64,000 nucleotides of DNA from Haloarcula salina (GTDB lineage Archaea; Halobacteriota; Halobacteria; Halobacteriales; Haloarculaceae), in the NCBI RefSeq assembly GCF_010119195.1, contig NZ_WRXL01000004.1, positions 62,001 through 126,000 on the forward strand, written 5' to 3'. Positions 35,775 through 44,330 of the stretch are shown piece after piece; position 1 is the first letter of the stretch; every line of letters begins with the position of its first letter. The translations under genes and the position numbers were made by a program. The notes under the pieces were generated by a model that ran no database searches, was not told the origin of the DNA, and saw only the letters and a program-made list of their open reading frames with translations.

Positions 35775-37898
35775 CTACCGCTGTCGCTCGCGGTCCAGCG
35801 CCGCCTCGAAGTGCGCTGCCGTGATCCGCACGTCGTCGGCGTTCTCGGCGGCTTGCTCGGGCCCCTGTTCGGTCGCGGCCTCGCGGATGGCGAGCATCGA
35901 CGCCTCGCGGACGACGGCCTCCAGTTGCGCGCCGGAGAAGCCCTCGGTCTCGTCTGCGAGGTCGGCGACCGACACGTCGTCGGCCAGCGGCTTGCCCGCG
36001 GTGTGGACGGCGAGTATCTCCTCGCGGGCGTCGTGGTCCGGTTCGGGGACCTCGACGTGCTGTTCCAGTCGGCCGGGGCGCAGCAGGGCGTCGTCGATGA
36101 TGTCCCGGCGGTTCGTGGCGGCGAGCACGACCAGATTGGGGTTCTCGGTGATGCCGTCGAGTTCGGCGAGCAGCTGTGAGACGACGCGCTCCGTGACCTC
36201 GTTGCCCTGGCCCCGGTGGCTGGCGATGGCGTCGATCTCGTCCAAGAAGATGATGCTCGGTGCGGTCTGGCGGGCGCGCTCGAACAGTTCTCTGACCGCC
36301 TCCTCGCTCTCGCCGACGTAGCGGTCCATGATCTCCGGGCCCGCGACGTGGATGAAGTTCACGTCGCTCTCGCCGGCGACGGCGCGGGCGAGCAGGGTCT
36401 TGCCCGTCCCGGGCGGGCCGTACAGCAGGATGCCGCTGGGCGGGTCCGTGTTCGTCGCGGCGAACAGTTCGCCGTAGGCCAGCGGCCACTCGATGGTCTC
36501 GGTGAGCGTCTGCTTGACTCCCTCCAGGCCGCCCACGTCGTCGAACGTGGCGGTCGGCGACTCGGCGACGTACTCCCGCATCGCGCTCGGGTCGACGGTC
36601 GCGAGCGCCGTCTCGAAGTCCTCGCGGTGGACCGAGCCGTCGTCGCGCTCCGCCCGGAGCGCCGCCATCGCGGCCTCCGTCGTCAGCGAGGCGAGGTCGG
36701 CCCCGACGAAGCCGTGGGTCTGTGCGGCGATTCGGTTCAGGTCCACGTCGTCGGCCAGCGGCATCTCGCGGGTGTGAACGTCGAGGATCTCCCGGCGGCC
36801 GTGCTCGCCGGGGACGCCGATCTCGATCTCGCGGTCGAAGCGGCCGCCGCGGCGCAGGGCGGGGTCGATGGCGTCGACGCGGTTGGTCGCGCCGATGACG
36901 ACGACGCGGCCGCGGTCTTCGAGCCCGTCCATCAGCGTGAGCAACTGGGCGACGACGCGGTTCTCCATGTCGGCGTCCTCGTCGCGCGACCCGGCGATGG
37001 AGTCGATCTCGTCGACGAACAGGATGGCCGGCGCGTTGGCCTCGGCGGTCTCGAACGCCTCCCGCAGGCGCTCCTCGCTCTCGCCCTTGTACTTCGAGAC
37101 GATCTCGGGCCCGGAGATGGTGTCGAAGTAGGCGTTGACCTCGTTGGCGACGGCGCGGGCGATGAGCGTCTTCCCCGTGCCGGGCGGGCCGTGCAGGAGG
37201 ACGCCGCTGGGCGGGTCGATTCCCAGCCGGCGGAACTCCTCTGGCTCCGAGAGTGGCATCTCGATCATCTCGCGGATGCGGTCCAGTTCCTCGTCCAGCC
37301 CGCCGATGTCCTCGTAGCTCACCCCCGAGTCCGCCTCCGCGCTGGGGGCGTTGGGCGTCCCCGTTCCCGCGTCTTCCTCTCGCTCGCCGCTGCTACCGCT
37401 CGTTGCGTTGAGACCGGGCAGGACGGACACCCGCGTCGAGTCCGTGACCCTGACCGGGCCGGACGGTGCGGTCTCCCGGACCAGGAAGGTCCCGAGCCCC
37501 TCGATGTGCGTGCGCTCGTCGGCCTGGATGATCTGGTCGACGAGCCGTGTTCGGACCATGTGCTCGTAGTCGTTCTCGCCCGGCATCGCCTCGACCGGCT
37601 GGACGGCGATTTCGCGGGCCTCGGAGACGGATCCGCTGGTCACCGTCACGGAGTCGCCGATGTTGACGCCGGCGTTGGCCCGCGTGTCGGAGTCGATGCG
37701 GACGAACGAGCCGTCGTCGTCGGCCGGCCAGACCTTCACGACGGTCATGCCGTCGCCCTCGATGATGACCGGCGACCCGCTCAGGACGCCCAGTTCCTCG
37801 CGTGCGGACTCCGGTAACCGTGCGATACCGCGCCCGGCGTCGCGCTTGTTCGCACCCTCGACGGTGAGTTCGATACCGGCGTCACTGGAGCCGCTCAT
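35775..37898 (-). CDS. cdc48: Cdc48/VCP-type AAA+ ATPase
   Basis: 707 residues. N-terminal double-psi barrel domain ([19 protein letters not shown] and following) to about 165, an acidic linker, then two AAA domains. D1: Walker A GPPGTGKT 237-244, Walker B ILFVDEID about 292-299, [20 protein letters not shown]2: Walker A 494-501, Walker B FLDEID 551-556, [19 protein letters not shown]. It is a hexameric unfoldase feeding the proteasome or extracting proteins. It is somewhat shorter than eukaryotic p97, as expected in archaea. Most haloarchaea have several paralogues. Confidence 0.94.
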   Translation of the reverse strand: MSGSSDAGIELTVEGANKRDAGRGIARLPESAREELGVLSGSPVIIEGDGMTVVKVWPADDDGSFVRIDSDTRANAGVNIGDSVTVTSGSVSEAREIAVQPVEAMPGENDYEHMVRTRLVDQIIQADERTHIEGLGTFLVRETAPSGPVRVTDSTRVSVLPGLNATSGSSGEREEDAGTGTPNAPSAEADSGVSYEDIGGLDEELDRIREMIEMPLSEPEEFRRLGIDPPSGVLLHGPPGTGKTLIARAVANEVNAYFDTISGPEIVSKYKGESEERLREAFETAEANAPAILFVDEIDSIAGSRDEDADMENRVVAQLLTLMDGLEDRGRVVVIGATNRVDAIDPALRRGGRFDREIEIGVPGEHGRREILDVHTREMPLADDVDLNRIAAQTHGFVGADLASLTTEAAMAALRAERDDGSVHREDFETALATVDPSAMREYVAESPTATFDDVGGLEGVKQTLTETIEWPLAYGELFAATNTDPPSGILLYGPPGTGKTLLARAVAGESDVNFIHVAGPEIMDRYVGESEEAVRELFERARQTAPSIIFLDEIDAIASHRGQGNEVTERVVSQLLAELDGITENPNLVVLAATNRRDIIDDALLRPGRLEQHVEVPEPDHDAREEILAVHTAGKPLADDVSVADLADETEGFSGAQLEAVVREASMLAIREAATEQGPEQAAENADDVRITAAHFEAALDRERQR

Positions 37899-37951
37899 GC
37901 CGCCTTCTTGCGGTTCGACGCCCTTGAGGGTTCCCGTTGTGTCGCGGGAAA

Positions 37952-37961
37952 ATAATATACG
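37952..37961 (+). promoter_or_regulatory. TATA-like box of the small zinc-finger gene
   Basis: AATAATATAC lies 23-32 bases before ATG 37984, the right spacing for a leaderless transcript. It is in the gap shared with the divergent cdc48 gene. Confidence 0.5.
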
Positions 37962-37983
37962 GTCGGCCGTCAGACGTTCTCAC

Positions 37984-38118
37984 ATGGTTGTCCAAACCGA
38001 GCGGGACGAGGTCACCTGGTACAAGTGCGAGACCTGTGGCCTGATGTTCGACGACCAGAGCGACGCGCGCCAGCACGAGGAGAACTGCGACGACGAGGAC
38101 CCGTCGTACATCCAGTAG
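37984..38118 (+). CDS. 44-residue C2H2-type zinc-finger protein
   Basis: Short protein with the pattern C-x2-C then H-x4-C: WYKCETCGLMFDDQSDARQH and EENC. It reads as a single classical-type zinc finger with a short acidic tail. It matches a conserved haloarchaeal small-protein family (DUF7128 as I recall). Start chosen at ATG 37984 because a TATA box lies at the expected distance. Role unknown; possibly nucleic-acid binding. Confidence 0.75.
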   Translation: MVVQTERDEVTWYKCETCGLMFDDQSDARQHEENCDDEDPSYIQ

Positions 38119-38182
38119 CGTCGCCTGAGCGTCCGGCTATCGCGCCGTCCGCGTGGGAACCCTCAGTTCACGTCGTCGACGA

Positions 38183-38614
38183 TCAGTCCGCGTCGTCGAC
38201 GATTTCGTAGCTTCGCTCGCCCAGTTCGTCCTCCTCGAAGACGAACACGCGACCGTTCGTCACGCCGTAGTCGACGTCGACTTCCGTCCGCATCTGATGG
38301 TCGCGGACGGTGACGCCCGGGAACAGCTCGTCTTCCTCGCCGTCCTCTAAGATGACGCGGCCGACGCCGGTCGTCTCCAGGATGTCGTCGTGGGTCCTGA
38401 GATCGTTGACGTAGACGAGGACGCCCGCGGTCTCCGACTGGTCGGTGACGAGGACGTGCGTGTCCTTCCCCGGCGGGGTCCGAACGCTCCCCTCGACTTT
38501 CGTGGGGACGCCGCGGTAGAACGCCTGCCGGCCGTCGAGGTACTCCACGACGATGCCGTCCTCGGTCAGCTCGACCGAGACGGTGTCCGGCGCGATGTCC
38601 GAGCGGTTGCTCAT
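38183..38614 (-). CDS. Conserved haloarchaeal protein, DUF5796-like
   Basis: 143 residues from ATG 38614. Mostly beta, with conserved-looking VSVELTEDGIVVEYLDGRQA, FYRGVPTKVEGSVRTPPGKD and DVDYGVTNGRVFVFEEDELG. No membrane helix and no metal site. It matches the haloarchaeal DUF5796 family as I recall it; function unknown. Divergent from shikimate kinase. Confidence 0.75.
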   Translation of the reverse strand: MSNRSDIAPDTVSVELTEDGIVVEYLDGRQAFYRGVPTKVEGSVRTPPGKDTHVLVTDQSETAGVLVYVNDLRTHDDILETTGVGRVILEDGEEDELFPGVTVRDHQMRTEVDVDYGVTNGRVFVFEEDELGERSYEIVDDAD

Positions 38615-38745
38615 ACCCACCGTTCCGGCGGCGCGCTCAAAAGTGCCGCGTTGTCGACCCCGCCCGCCGCACCGCGCCGACCGGACGCCGACGGCGCGCT
38701 GGGCTACCGCAGATGGTAAATAGGTCCGCGCGGGAGTACAGGGCG

Positions 38746-39624
38746 ATGGAAGGGAAGGCAGCGGCACCGGCGGCGGGGACGGTCCTCAACGCGCTCGCGA
38801 CCCACCGCGGCTCGGCGTTCGCGATTGACGAGTACACGACGGCGACCGTGGAGTTGACGACCGAGACCGAGGGCGTCACCGGCGAGGTAGCCGGCGCGCC
38901 GGACGCCGACACGCGGCTCATCGAGCGCTGCGTCGAGTACGTCATCGACGCCCACGGCGGCCCGCAACACGTCGGCGTTCCGTCGGTCTCCGGCGGCCAC
39001 GTCCGGACCGAGAGCGACGTTCCGATGGCGTCGGGCCTGAAGAGTTCCAGCGCGGCCGCCAACGCCACCGTCATGGCCACGCTCGACGCGCTCGACGCGA
39101 CCGACCGGATGAGCCGCGAGGACATGGCCCGCCTCGGCGTCATGGCGGCCCGCGACGTGGGCGTCACCGCCACCGGCGCGTTCGACGACGCCTCCGCCTC
39201 GATGCTCGGCGGCGTCACCGTCACCGACAACGACGACGACACCGTTCTCGCCCGCGAGACGGTCGACTGGGACGTGCTCGTCTGGACGCCCCCCGAGCGG
39301 TCGTTCAGCGCGGACGCCGATATGAACCGGTGCCGACTGGTGGCCCCCGTCGCCCGCCTCGTCGAGGACCTCGCGCTCGACGGCGACTACCAGCGCGCGA
39401 TGACGGTCAACGGACTGGCCTTCTGCGCCGCGCTCGGCTTCGACTCCGACCCGGTGCTCGACGCGCTCCCCCACGTCGAGGGCGTCTCGCTCTCGGGGAC
39501 CGGCCCGTCCTTCACCGCCGTCGGCGACCGGGAGGCGCTCGAAGCCGTCAGGGACGCCTGGGACGACCGCCCGGGCCGGACGCTGCTGACAACGACACAG
39601 ACCGAGGGAACACAGACAGCATGA
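38746..39624 (+). CDS. aroK: Shikimate kinase, archaeal GHMP type
   Basis: 292 residues from ATG 38746; the ATG at 38713 would add 11 residues, but MEGKAAAPAAGTVLNALATH is the family start. The GHMP ATP-binding motif is VPMASGLKSSSAAANATV (about 92-109). LARETVDWDVLVW and the C-terminal SLSGTGPSFTAVGD follow. Phosphorylates shikimate in aromatic amino acid and chorismate synthesis, feeding the men pathway as well. Its stop overlaps the chorismate mutase ATG (ATGA). Confidence 0.9.
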   Translation: MEGKAAAPAAGTVLNALATHRGSAFAIDEYTTATVELTTETEGVTGEVAGAPDADTRLIERCVEYVIDAHGGPQHVGVPSVSGGHVRTESDVPMASGLKSSSAAANATVMATLDALDATDRMSREDMARLGVMAARDVGVTATGAFDDASASMLGGVTVTDNDDDTVLARETVDWDVLVWTPPERSFSADADMNRCRLVAPVARLVEDLALDGDYQRAMTVNGLAFCAALGFDSDPVLDALPHVEGVSLSGTGPSFTAVGDREALEAVRDAWDDRPGRTLLTTTQTEGTQTA

Positions 39625-39914
39625 GCCAGAACCCGAACCCCGAAGACATGTCGCTCGACGAACTGCGCGACGAGATCCGCACCATCGACCGCGAGATCGT
39701 CGAGAAGATCGCCCAGCGCACCTACGTCGCCGACACCATCGCACAGGTAAAAGACGAACAGGGCCTCCCGACCACCGACGAACAACAGGAGCAGGCCGTC
39801 ATGGACCGCGCCGGCGACAACGCCGAGCAGTTCGACGTCGACGCCAACCTCGTGAAGGCCATCTTCCGCCTGCTGATCGAGTTGAACAAGGTGGAGCAGC
39901 GAGAGAGTCGATAG
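39621..39914 (+). CDS. aroQ: Chorismate mutase (AroQ class)
   Basis: 97 residues, helical AroQ fold: SLDELRDEIRTIDREIVEKI, AQRTYVADTIAQVKDEQGLP and the final helix VKAIFRLLIELNKVEQRESR. Catalytic Arg, Lys (VKDEQG) and Glu/Gln residues are in place. Converts chorismate to prephenate for Phe/Tyr. Coupled to aroK by an ATGA overlap. Its last 19 coding bases recur at 41945-41963, beyond a 2-kb insert; the present C-terminus may therefore have been created by that insertion. Confidence 0.9.
   Translation: MSQNPNPEDMSLDELRDEIRTIDREIVEKIAQRTYVADTIAQVKDEQGLPTTDEQQEQAVMDRAGDNAEQFDVDANLVKAIFRLLIELNKVEQRESR
39883..39901 (+). repeat. Left copy of 19-base direct repeat bounding the inserted segment
   Basis: TGAACAAGGTGGAGCAGCG inside the 3' end of chorismate mutase, identical to 41945-41963. 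Together the two copies bracket the A/T-richer segment with the Bat-type regulator and the metallo-beta-lactamase fold gene. Confidence 0.75.
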
Positions 39915-40160
39915 TCGGAAGGTAGGTCGATAGAGGGGCTCTAACTGCGTATTAGTGATGGGCGAGTCGATTCTCGACGCCCCCGTGCGAATTTCCAGGC
40001 CCGATGAGCAGCCGGAAGATTCGACGCAAGCCTGTTGCACACGCTGCCACGACGACCGCTTCATGCAGAATACCGAATTCATCACACAACGACCGGTTAT
40101 CGTAACGCACAGAGGATACACCTAACAGGCTTTACCCGTCGAGCGAGAACGTACGGTATC

Positions 40161-40928
40161 TTGCGCGAGTTCGTCTTCACAGTCGAATACGAGAAGGGGG
40201 CTGACGAGGTGATGGACCTCTTCATCGAACACGGGGACTTGTACGCCCGGTCGATGGAAATCAATGCAACCAGCGAGGCAGTGTGGGGAATCGACAAAGT
40301 CGTCGGCCCGACTACTGTCCTCGACGAGCTCGACGACCGGCTAGAACGCGTTGTCAGTGATCCGAATACGACTGGGATGTGTGGTGCGCCCGTGACCGAG
40401 TACGAGTACACGATCCTCTCGTCGAACCCAGAGTCACGGAAGATCCACTCGCTTCGCCGGGAAGGCGACGGCCCGCGGTCGATCCCGCTTGTCGCCGCGA
40501 ACCACGTCGGCGAGGGGCTGATAATGCGATCGGAGCGTCGTGGCGATCAATTCCGATGGCGCTTACTTATTGACGAGCCCGTCGCAGCGATCCACGAGAA
40601 AGTCCGTGAGAACCTTCGGGAGGGACTGTCGCTGACCGTCGAACGGCTCGGAACACCGCCGTGTTTGCTCGAAGACGGACGCGTCCAGCAAACCCTCACG
40701 CCCGAACAGAAGTCGGCACTCGAGGCTGCGATCGAACGCGGGTACTACGAGGAGCCACGGCAGCAGTCGGTCACCGAGATTGCCGCCGACGTCGGCGTGT
40801 CGCGTTCGACGTTCCAGTACCGCCTCAATCGGGCTGAAGCGTGGTTGGCACAGCAGTTCGCCGCGGATTCACTCGATGTCGACCTCGACGTGGATCTCGA
40901 CCCCGAGGATATCGAGTTCATTCAGTGA
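40161..40928 (+). CDS. Bat-type (HTH-10) transcriptional regulator
   Basis: 255 residues from TTG 40161. This start is chosen because the family opens with MREFVFTVEYEKGADEVMD and a TATA-like CTTTAC lies about 30 bases upstream; the longer ATG-started frame has an N-terminus unlike the family. The C-terminus holds the bacterio-opsin-activator HTH: LTPEQKSALEAAIERGYYEE, SVTEIAADVGVSRSTFQYRL, RAEAWL. The middle is a sensor-like beta domain. It probably regulates the neighbouring hydrolase gene within the same inserted segment. Confidence 0.85.
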   Translation: MREFVFTVEYEKGADEVMDLFIEHGDLYARSMEINATSEAVWGIDKVVGPTTVLDELDDRLERVVSDPNTTGMCGAPVTEYEYTILSSNPESRKIHSLRREGDGPRSIPLVAANHVGEGLIMRSERRGDQFRWRLLIDEPVAAIHEKVRENLREGLSLTVERLGTPPCLLEDGRVQQTLTPEQKSALEAAIERGYYEEPRQQSVTEIAADVGVSRSTFQYRLNRAEAWLAQQFAADSLDVDLDVDLDPEDIEFIQ

Positions 40929-41006
40929 GCGAGCGCGTCGAACGCCGCGTGGGTTGGAATATGTCGAAGTAAATCCCACCCCGATGGCTCACGTAGATAG
41001 TCTCGT

Positions 41007-41768
41007 ATGTCAACGACAACTGGAACCAGCGTTCGACTGATTCGTAACGCAACCATCCTCGTGGACGTTGGTGACACGACGGTTCTCGTCGATCCGATGT
41101 TCACACCACAGGGCGAGATGCCGACGGTGACGGATAACCCGGCAGTTCCTGAATTCCTCACGACGGCGAACCAGAAACGGAACCCACTCGTCCCGCTGCC
41201 CGACGTCGACCTCTCGTACGACGCCGTGGTCGTCACGCACCGCCACCCTGACCACTGGGACGAGGCGGCCAGAGCGGAACTCGACGCAGACGTGCCGCTG
41301 TTCTGTCAGCCCGAGGAAGCGGACGAGTTCACAGACGAGGGCTTCACTGACGTTCGGCCCGTCGACGACCAGACGTCGTTCGACGGTCTCACCATTTACC
41401 GGACACCGGGTCAGCACGGGCACGGCGAACTTGCCGAGGGGATGGCTCCGGTCTCGGGCTTCGTCTTCGAGGGTGACGAGACGGTTTACGTCGCGGGCGA
41501 CACGATCTGGTACGAGCCGGTCGAGGAAACGCTCGACCGATTCGATCCGGATATGGTCGTCCTCAACGGCGGCGAAGCGCAGTTCGAGCAGGGAGAACCA
41601 ATCACTATGGGCGTCGAGGACATTTCCGCCGTCCGAGAGGCCACCGATGCCCAAATCGCCGTCGTCCACATGGAAGCGATCAACCACTGCTTGCTGTCGC
41701 GCGAGGAACTGCAGGCGGAGACGGAGGGCGTACACGTTCCAGAAGACGGGGAGCAGGTCAGCCTGTAA
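41007..41768 (+). CDS. Metallo-beta-lactamase-fold hydrolase (UlaG-like)
   Basis: 253 residues. The metal motif HRHPDH lies at 78-83 (VVVTHRHPDHWDEA); VRLIRNATILVDVGDTTVLV at the start, TPGQHGHGE, VYVAGDTIWYEP and VVHMEAINHCLLSREEL supply the other ligands. It resembles the UlaG/L-ascorbate-6-phosphate lactonase branch, so a lactone or phosphodiester is a fair guess. It lies 78 bases after the Bat-type regulator; such regulator-hydrolase pairs recur in haloarchaea. Confidence 0.87.
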   Translation: MSTTTGTSVRLIRNATILVDVGDTTVLVDPMFTPQGEMPTVTDNPAVPEFLTTANQKRNPLVPLPDVDLSYDAVVVTHRHPDHWDEAARAELDADVPLFCQPEEADEFTDEGFTDVRPVDDQTSFDGLTIYRTPGQHGHGELAEGMAPVSGFVFEGDETVYVAGDTIWYEPVEETLDRFDPDMVVLNGGEAQFEQGEPITMGVEDISAVREATDAQIAVVHMEAINHCLLSREELQAETEGVHVPEDGEQVSL

Positions 41769-41804
41769 CGCGAGAGCGGTCGTTTGACCGAGGGTACGAC
41801 TTTA

Positions 41805-41824
41805 GAACCCGTTCTTTCGGGTTC
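41805..41824 (+). terminator. Hairpin after the inserted hydrolase gene
   Basis: GAACCCG and CGGGTTC form a 7-base-pair stem around the loop TTCTTT, 37 bases past the stop. The rest of 41825-41944 has no gene that I can see. Confidence 0.5.
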
Positions 41825-41934
41825 GACACGGCACGTTTCTCCAGCATTAGCGAAGTGAGATTGCCGGCTTCGGTCACACTGCTACAAATGGGTTATTCGG
41901 ATACCGACAAAGTACATGCAAGCGTGTTACGTGA

Positions 41935-41970
41935 GTTATTGACCTGAACAAGGTGGAGCAGCGCGAGAAC
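41935..41970 (+). pseudogene. Fragment of a chorismate mutase 3' end (right repeat copy)
   Basis: Reads VIDLNKVEQREN in frame, matching LIELNKVEQRES at the end of AroQ; the central 19 bases (41945-41963) are identical at the DNA level. It has no start and no upstream AroQ sequence, so it is the displaced original gene end or an attachment-site copy. Confidence 0.65.
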
Positions 41971-42033
41971 CCTGACCATCGACCCACGGCTCGGGAATCT
42001 TTACTTCACACCGGTACGTATCCTTGTTGACAC

Positions 42034-42618
42034 ATGGCTTCGATACTCGTCTGCTACGGCACCGGAGAGGGACAGACCGCGAAAGTGGCCGACCGCATCG
42101 CCGAGGTCATCGACGAGCGCGGCCACAGCGTGACGACCGTCGACGCCGCTGACCCGCCCGCCGACCTGGCCGTCGGGCAATTCGACGCCGTCGCCGTCGG
42201 CGCGTCGATCCACATGGGCGCACACCAGGACTCGGTCCGCGAGTTCGTCACGGAGTACCGGGCGGCGCTGTCCGATCGCCCGACCGCTTTCTTCCAGCTC
42301 TCGATGTCGTCGGCGACGGACGACGAAGAGCGCCGGGCCGAAGCGGCGGGCTACGTCGAGTCCTTCCTCGACTCGACCGGCTGGCACCCCGACCGTATCG
42401 GCCTGTTCGGCGGTGCGCTTCGCTACTCGGAGTACGGCTTCCTCAAGCGCCTGATAATGAAACGCATCGCCGCCGAAGCGACCGGCGACGTCGACACCGA
42501 CCGGGACTACGAGTACACCGACTGGCACGAGGTCGAGGCCTTCGCCGCCGACTTCGCGGCCTTCGTCGAGGGGCGCCTCGGGGTGGCCGTCCCGGAATCG
42601 AGCGACGACGCGCCCTGA
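42034..42618 (+). CDS. Flavodoxin-domain protein, HemG-like protoporphyrinogen oxidase
   Basis: 194 residues. Flavodoxin start ILVCYGTGEGQTAKVADRIA with FMN phosphate loop, then FDAVAVGASIHMGAHQDSVR and TAFFQLSMSSATDDE; the extra loop and GGALRYSEYGFLKRLIMKRI match HemG (menaquinone-dependent protoporphyrinogen IX dehydrogenase). It would oxidise protoporphyrinogen with electrons passed to menaquinone, tying haem synthesis to the men genes in this window. Could also be another flavodoxin-type oxidoreductase. Confidence 0.83.
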   Translation: MASILVCYGTGEGQTAKVADRIAEVIDERGHSVTTVDAADPPADLAVGQFDAVAVGASIHMGAHQDSVREFVTEYRAALSDRPTAFFQLSMSSATDDEERRAEAAGYVESFLDSTGWHPDRIGLFGGALRYSEYGFLKRLIMKRIAAEATGDVDTDRDYEYTDWHEVEAFAADFAAFVEGRLGVAVPESSDDAP

Positions 42619-42643
42619 CGGAGACGCCGGGTCCAGAACTGTC

Positions 42644-43324
42644 TCAGTACGTCCAGAGCCGACTGATGCGGTCCTTGATCTCTGGGTTCGCCTCGCGCAA
42701 TGCCGGTACGTCCGTCTCGCCGTCGACGTTGATGACCTGGACCTCGCCCCGACGCTCCGAGTACACGTCCTGGAAGTCGTAGACGACGCCGACCACGGCC
42801 ACGTCGTCGGGGACGTCGTCGCTCTCGCGGAGGAACTCGACCTGTCGGTCCACGTTGTACTCGACCAGCCGATTGATCGCGCTCGCTCGGCCCACATCGG
42901 TCGGCAGCGCCGCGACGCCTGGCGCGAGAGTGTCCTTCAGGAGGCCGATGCAATGCTCGATTCCGGCCGGCTCGTCCAGCCCGTCCGTGAGGTCGTCGTA
43001 CGTGGCCGTCACCGCGCCACAGCCGGTGTGACCGACGACGATGGCGAGTTCGGTCCCGGTGTGTTCGATGGGATAGAGCACGTCGCCCGACACCGCCGTT
43101 CCCGCGGCGGTTCGCTGGACGACGCGGTTTCCGATGTTACCGCACGTGAACAGCCGACCCGGCTCTTCGTTTCCCCAGATCTGGTCCTGCAACACCCGCG
43201 AGTCCGAGCAACAGATCGTCACGGCGTCGGGCGCTTGGGACTCCTGAACGTCGTCGAACCGGTCACGGTACTCATCGGCATGAGTCGCGTTCGCCGCCAA
43301 GAGGTCCCGAAGCAGTTCGCTCAT
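42644..43324 (-). CDS. Beta-class carbonic anhydrase
   Basis: 226 residues from ATG 43324. Zinc ligands and the Asp-Arg dyad are visible: Cys39-Ser-Asp41-Ser-Arg43 (CCSDSRV), His99 and Cys102 (GHTGCGAVTA). CGNIGNRV and VVGVVYDFQDV complete the fold. Interconverts carbon dioxide and bicarbonate in the cytoplasm. It is convergent with the HemG-like gene. A MITE lies 97 bases before its start, on the upstream side. Confidence 0.9.
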   Translation of the reverse strand: MSELLRDLLAANATHADEYRDRFDDVQESQAPDAVTICCSDSRVLQDQIWGNEEPGRLFTCGNIGNRVVQRTAAGTAVSGDVLYPIEHTGTELAIVVGHTGCGAVTATYDDLTDGLDEPAGIEHCIGLLKDTLAPGVAALPTDVGRASAINRLVEYNVDRQVEFLRESDDVPDDVAVVGVVYDFQDVYSERRGEVQVINVDGETDVPALREANPEIKDRISRLWTY

Positions 43325-43420
43325 GCACCACATCTCACACGTAGGGTAGTAAACGTGTTCGACAGCGGCATAGTCCACGTCGACGTGACAACCGACGGCG
43401 GTCGGCCCTCGGCACGACCG

Positions 43421-43502
43421 ATAGTAGCCATTGAAAAATCACGCGCACCCGGTCGCACGACGACAGCGCGATCGGTGTGTAAACCGTTTCAATCGGTACT
43501 AT
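43421..43502. mobile_element. Palindromic MITE, copy 1
   Basis: 82 bases with inverted ends: ATAGTAGCCATTGAAA at the left and TTTCAATCGGTACTAT at the right. The inner part CACCCGGTCGCAC / GCGCGATCGGTGTG is also near-palindromic. It shares its ends and core with copy 2 at 60216-60294. It has no coding capacity. The flanks allow a TA target duplication (GATA...TATG), which would suit mobilisation by an IS630/Tc1-like transposase; that is inference. It lies upstream of the carbonic anhydrase gene. Confidence 0.75.
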
Positions 43503-43625
43503 GGAGGTGGCCGTGCTTCCGCAGGTGGCGGCGAGCCACCTGCCGCGGGTCCTTGCCGTCGAGCGCGTCCGGGCGAACTCGACGCGCACGTCGTCGTAGG
43601 GCCGAATGAGAGTCGGGGGCGAGCC
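43503..43625. other. Spacer between MITE and livF, possible gene remnant
   Basis: 123 bases, G/C-rich and coding-like in composition. On the minus strand one frame reads DALDGKDPRQVARRHLRKHG and runs into a stop inside the MITE, as if the end of some gene had been cut. There is no start and no recognisable family, so I do not call a gene. Confidence 0.3.
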
Positions 43626-44330
43626 CTACCCGCCGAGGAACCGCTCGCGGACCTCCTGGTCGTTGAGCAGTTCCGTGCCGGGCCCCTCGTAAGCGTTCTC
43701 GCCGTTGACGAGGACGTAGCCCCTGTCACACCGCCGGAGCGCTTCCTTGGCGTTCTGCTCGACCATGAGGATGGCCGTTCCGGCGTCGTTGATTTCGTCG
43801 ATCTTGTCGAACATGTCCACCACGAGGTCCGGGGCGAGACCGGCGGACGGTTCGTCGAGCAGGAGCACGTCGGGGTCGACCATCAGCGCACACCCCATGG
43901 CGATCATCTGCTGTTGCCCGCCGCTCATCGTGCCCGCTCGCTGCATCTGGCGCTCTTCGAGGATCGGGAAGCGGTCGAGGACCTCCCGAAGGCGGTCCTC
44001 GGGCACCTCCTCGAGGCTGTAGGCCCCCATCAGGAGGTTCTCGCGGACCGTCATCGTCGAGAAGAGGTTGTCCGACTGCGGGACGTAGCTGACGCCCTTG
44101 CTGACGACGGTGTTGGTGTCAGTGCCGGCGATGTCCTCCCCGTTGAGGGCGATGGACCCGTCCATGTAGGTGGTCAGTCCGAGGACAGACTTCATCGCGG
44201 TGGACTTTCCCGCGCCGTTCGGACCGACGATAGTGACGTACTCGCCCTCGCCGACGGTCATGTCCACGTCGGTGAGGATCTGGAGGTCACCGTAGCCGGC
44301 GTCCAGCCCCCGTATTTCGAGGACGCTCAC
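43626..44330 (-). CDS. livF: Liv-type ABC transporter ATP-binding protein, second system
   Basis: 234 residues. Walker A GPNGAGKST 36-44, signature MSGGQQQMIAMGCALM, Walker B DVLLLDEPSAG, and MVEQN. Very similar in layout to the LivF at 20695-21450, showing two paralogous systems in one window. It is the last gene of the long minus-strand operon and overlaps the preceding ATPase gene by four bases. Confidence 0.9.
   Translation of the reverse strand: MSVLEIRGLDAGYGDLQILTDVDMTVGEGEYVTIVGPNGAGKSTAMKSVLGLTTYMDGSIALNGEDIAGTDTNTVVSKGVSYVPQSDNLFSTMTVRENLLMGAYSLEEVPEDRLREVLDRFPILEERQMQRAGTMSGGQQQMIAMGCALMVDPDVLLLDEPSAGLAPDLVVDMFDKIDEINDAGTAILMVEQNAKEALRRCDRGYVLVNGENAYEGPGTELLNDQEVRERFLGG

Larger units (their letters stand above)
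39902..41944. mobile_element. Acquired two-gene segment inserted at the chorismate mutase 3' end
   Basis: About 2.04 kb between the 19-base direct repeats. Visible differences from the surroundings are more A/T, TTA and TTG Leu codons, and AT-rich spacers (39915-40160 and 41769-42033). No integrase or transposase is inside. The gap 39915-40160 shows no gene except a TATA-like CTTTAC before the regulator. The layout resembles a small element that integrated into the gene end and restored it, as tRNA-targeting elements do, or a leftover of a larger one. Confidence 0.55.

Noticed and set aside
36216-37817. 533-codon plus-strand frame within cdc48
   Set aside because: Antisense shadow of a clear AAA+ ATPase.
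43501-43599. 32-codon plus-strand frame starting at the MITE edge
   Set aside because: Its ATG is formed by the MITE end; no motif, no conservation evidence.
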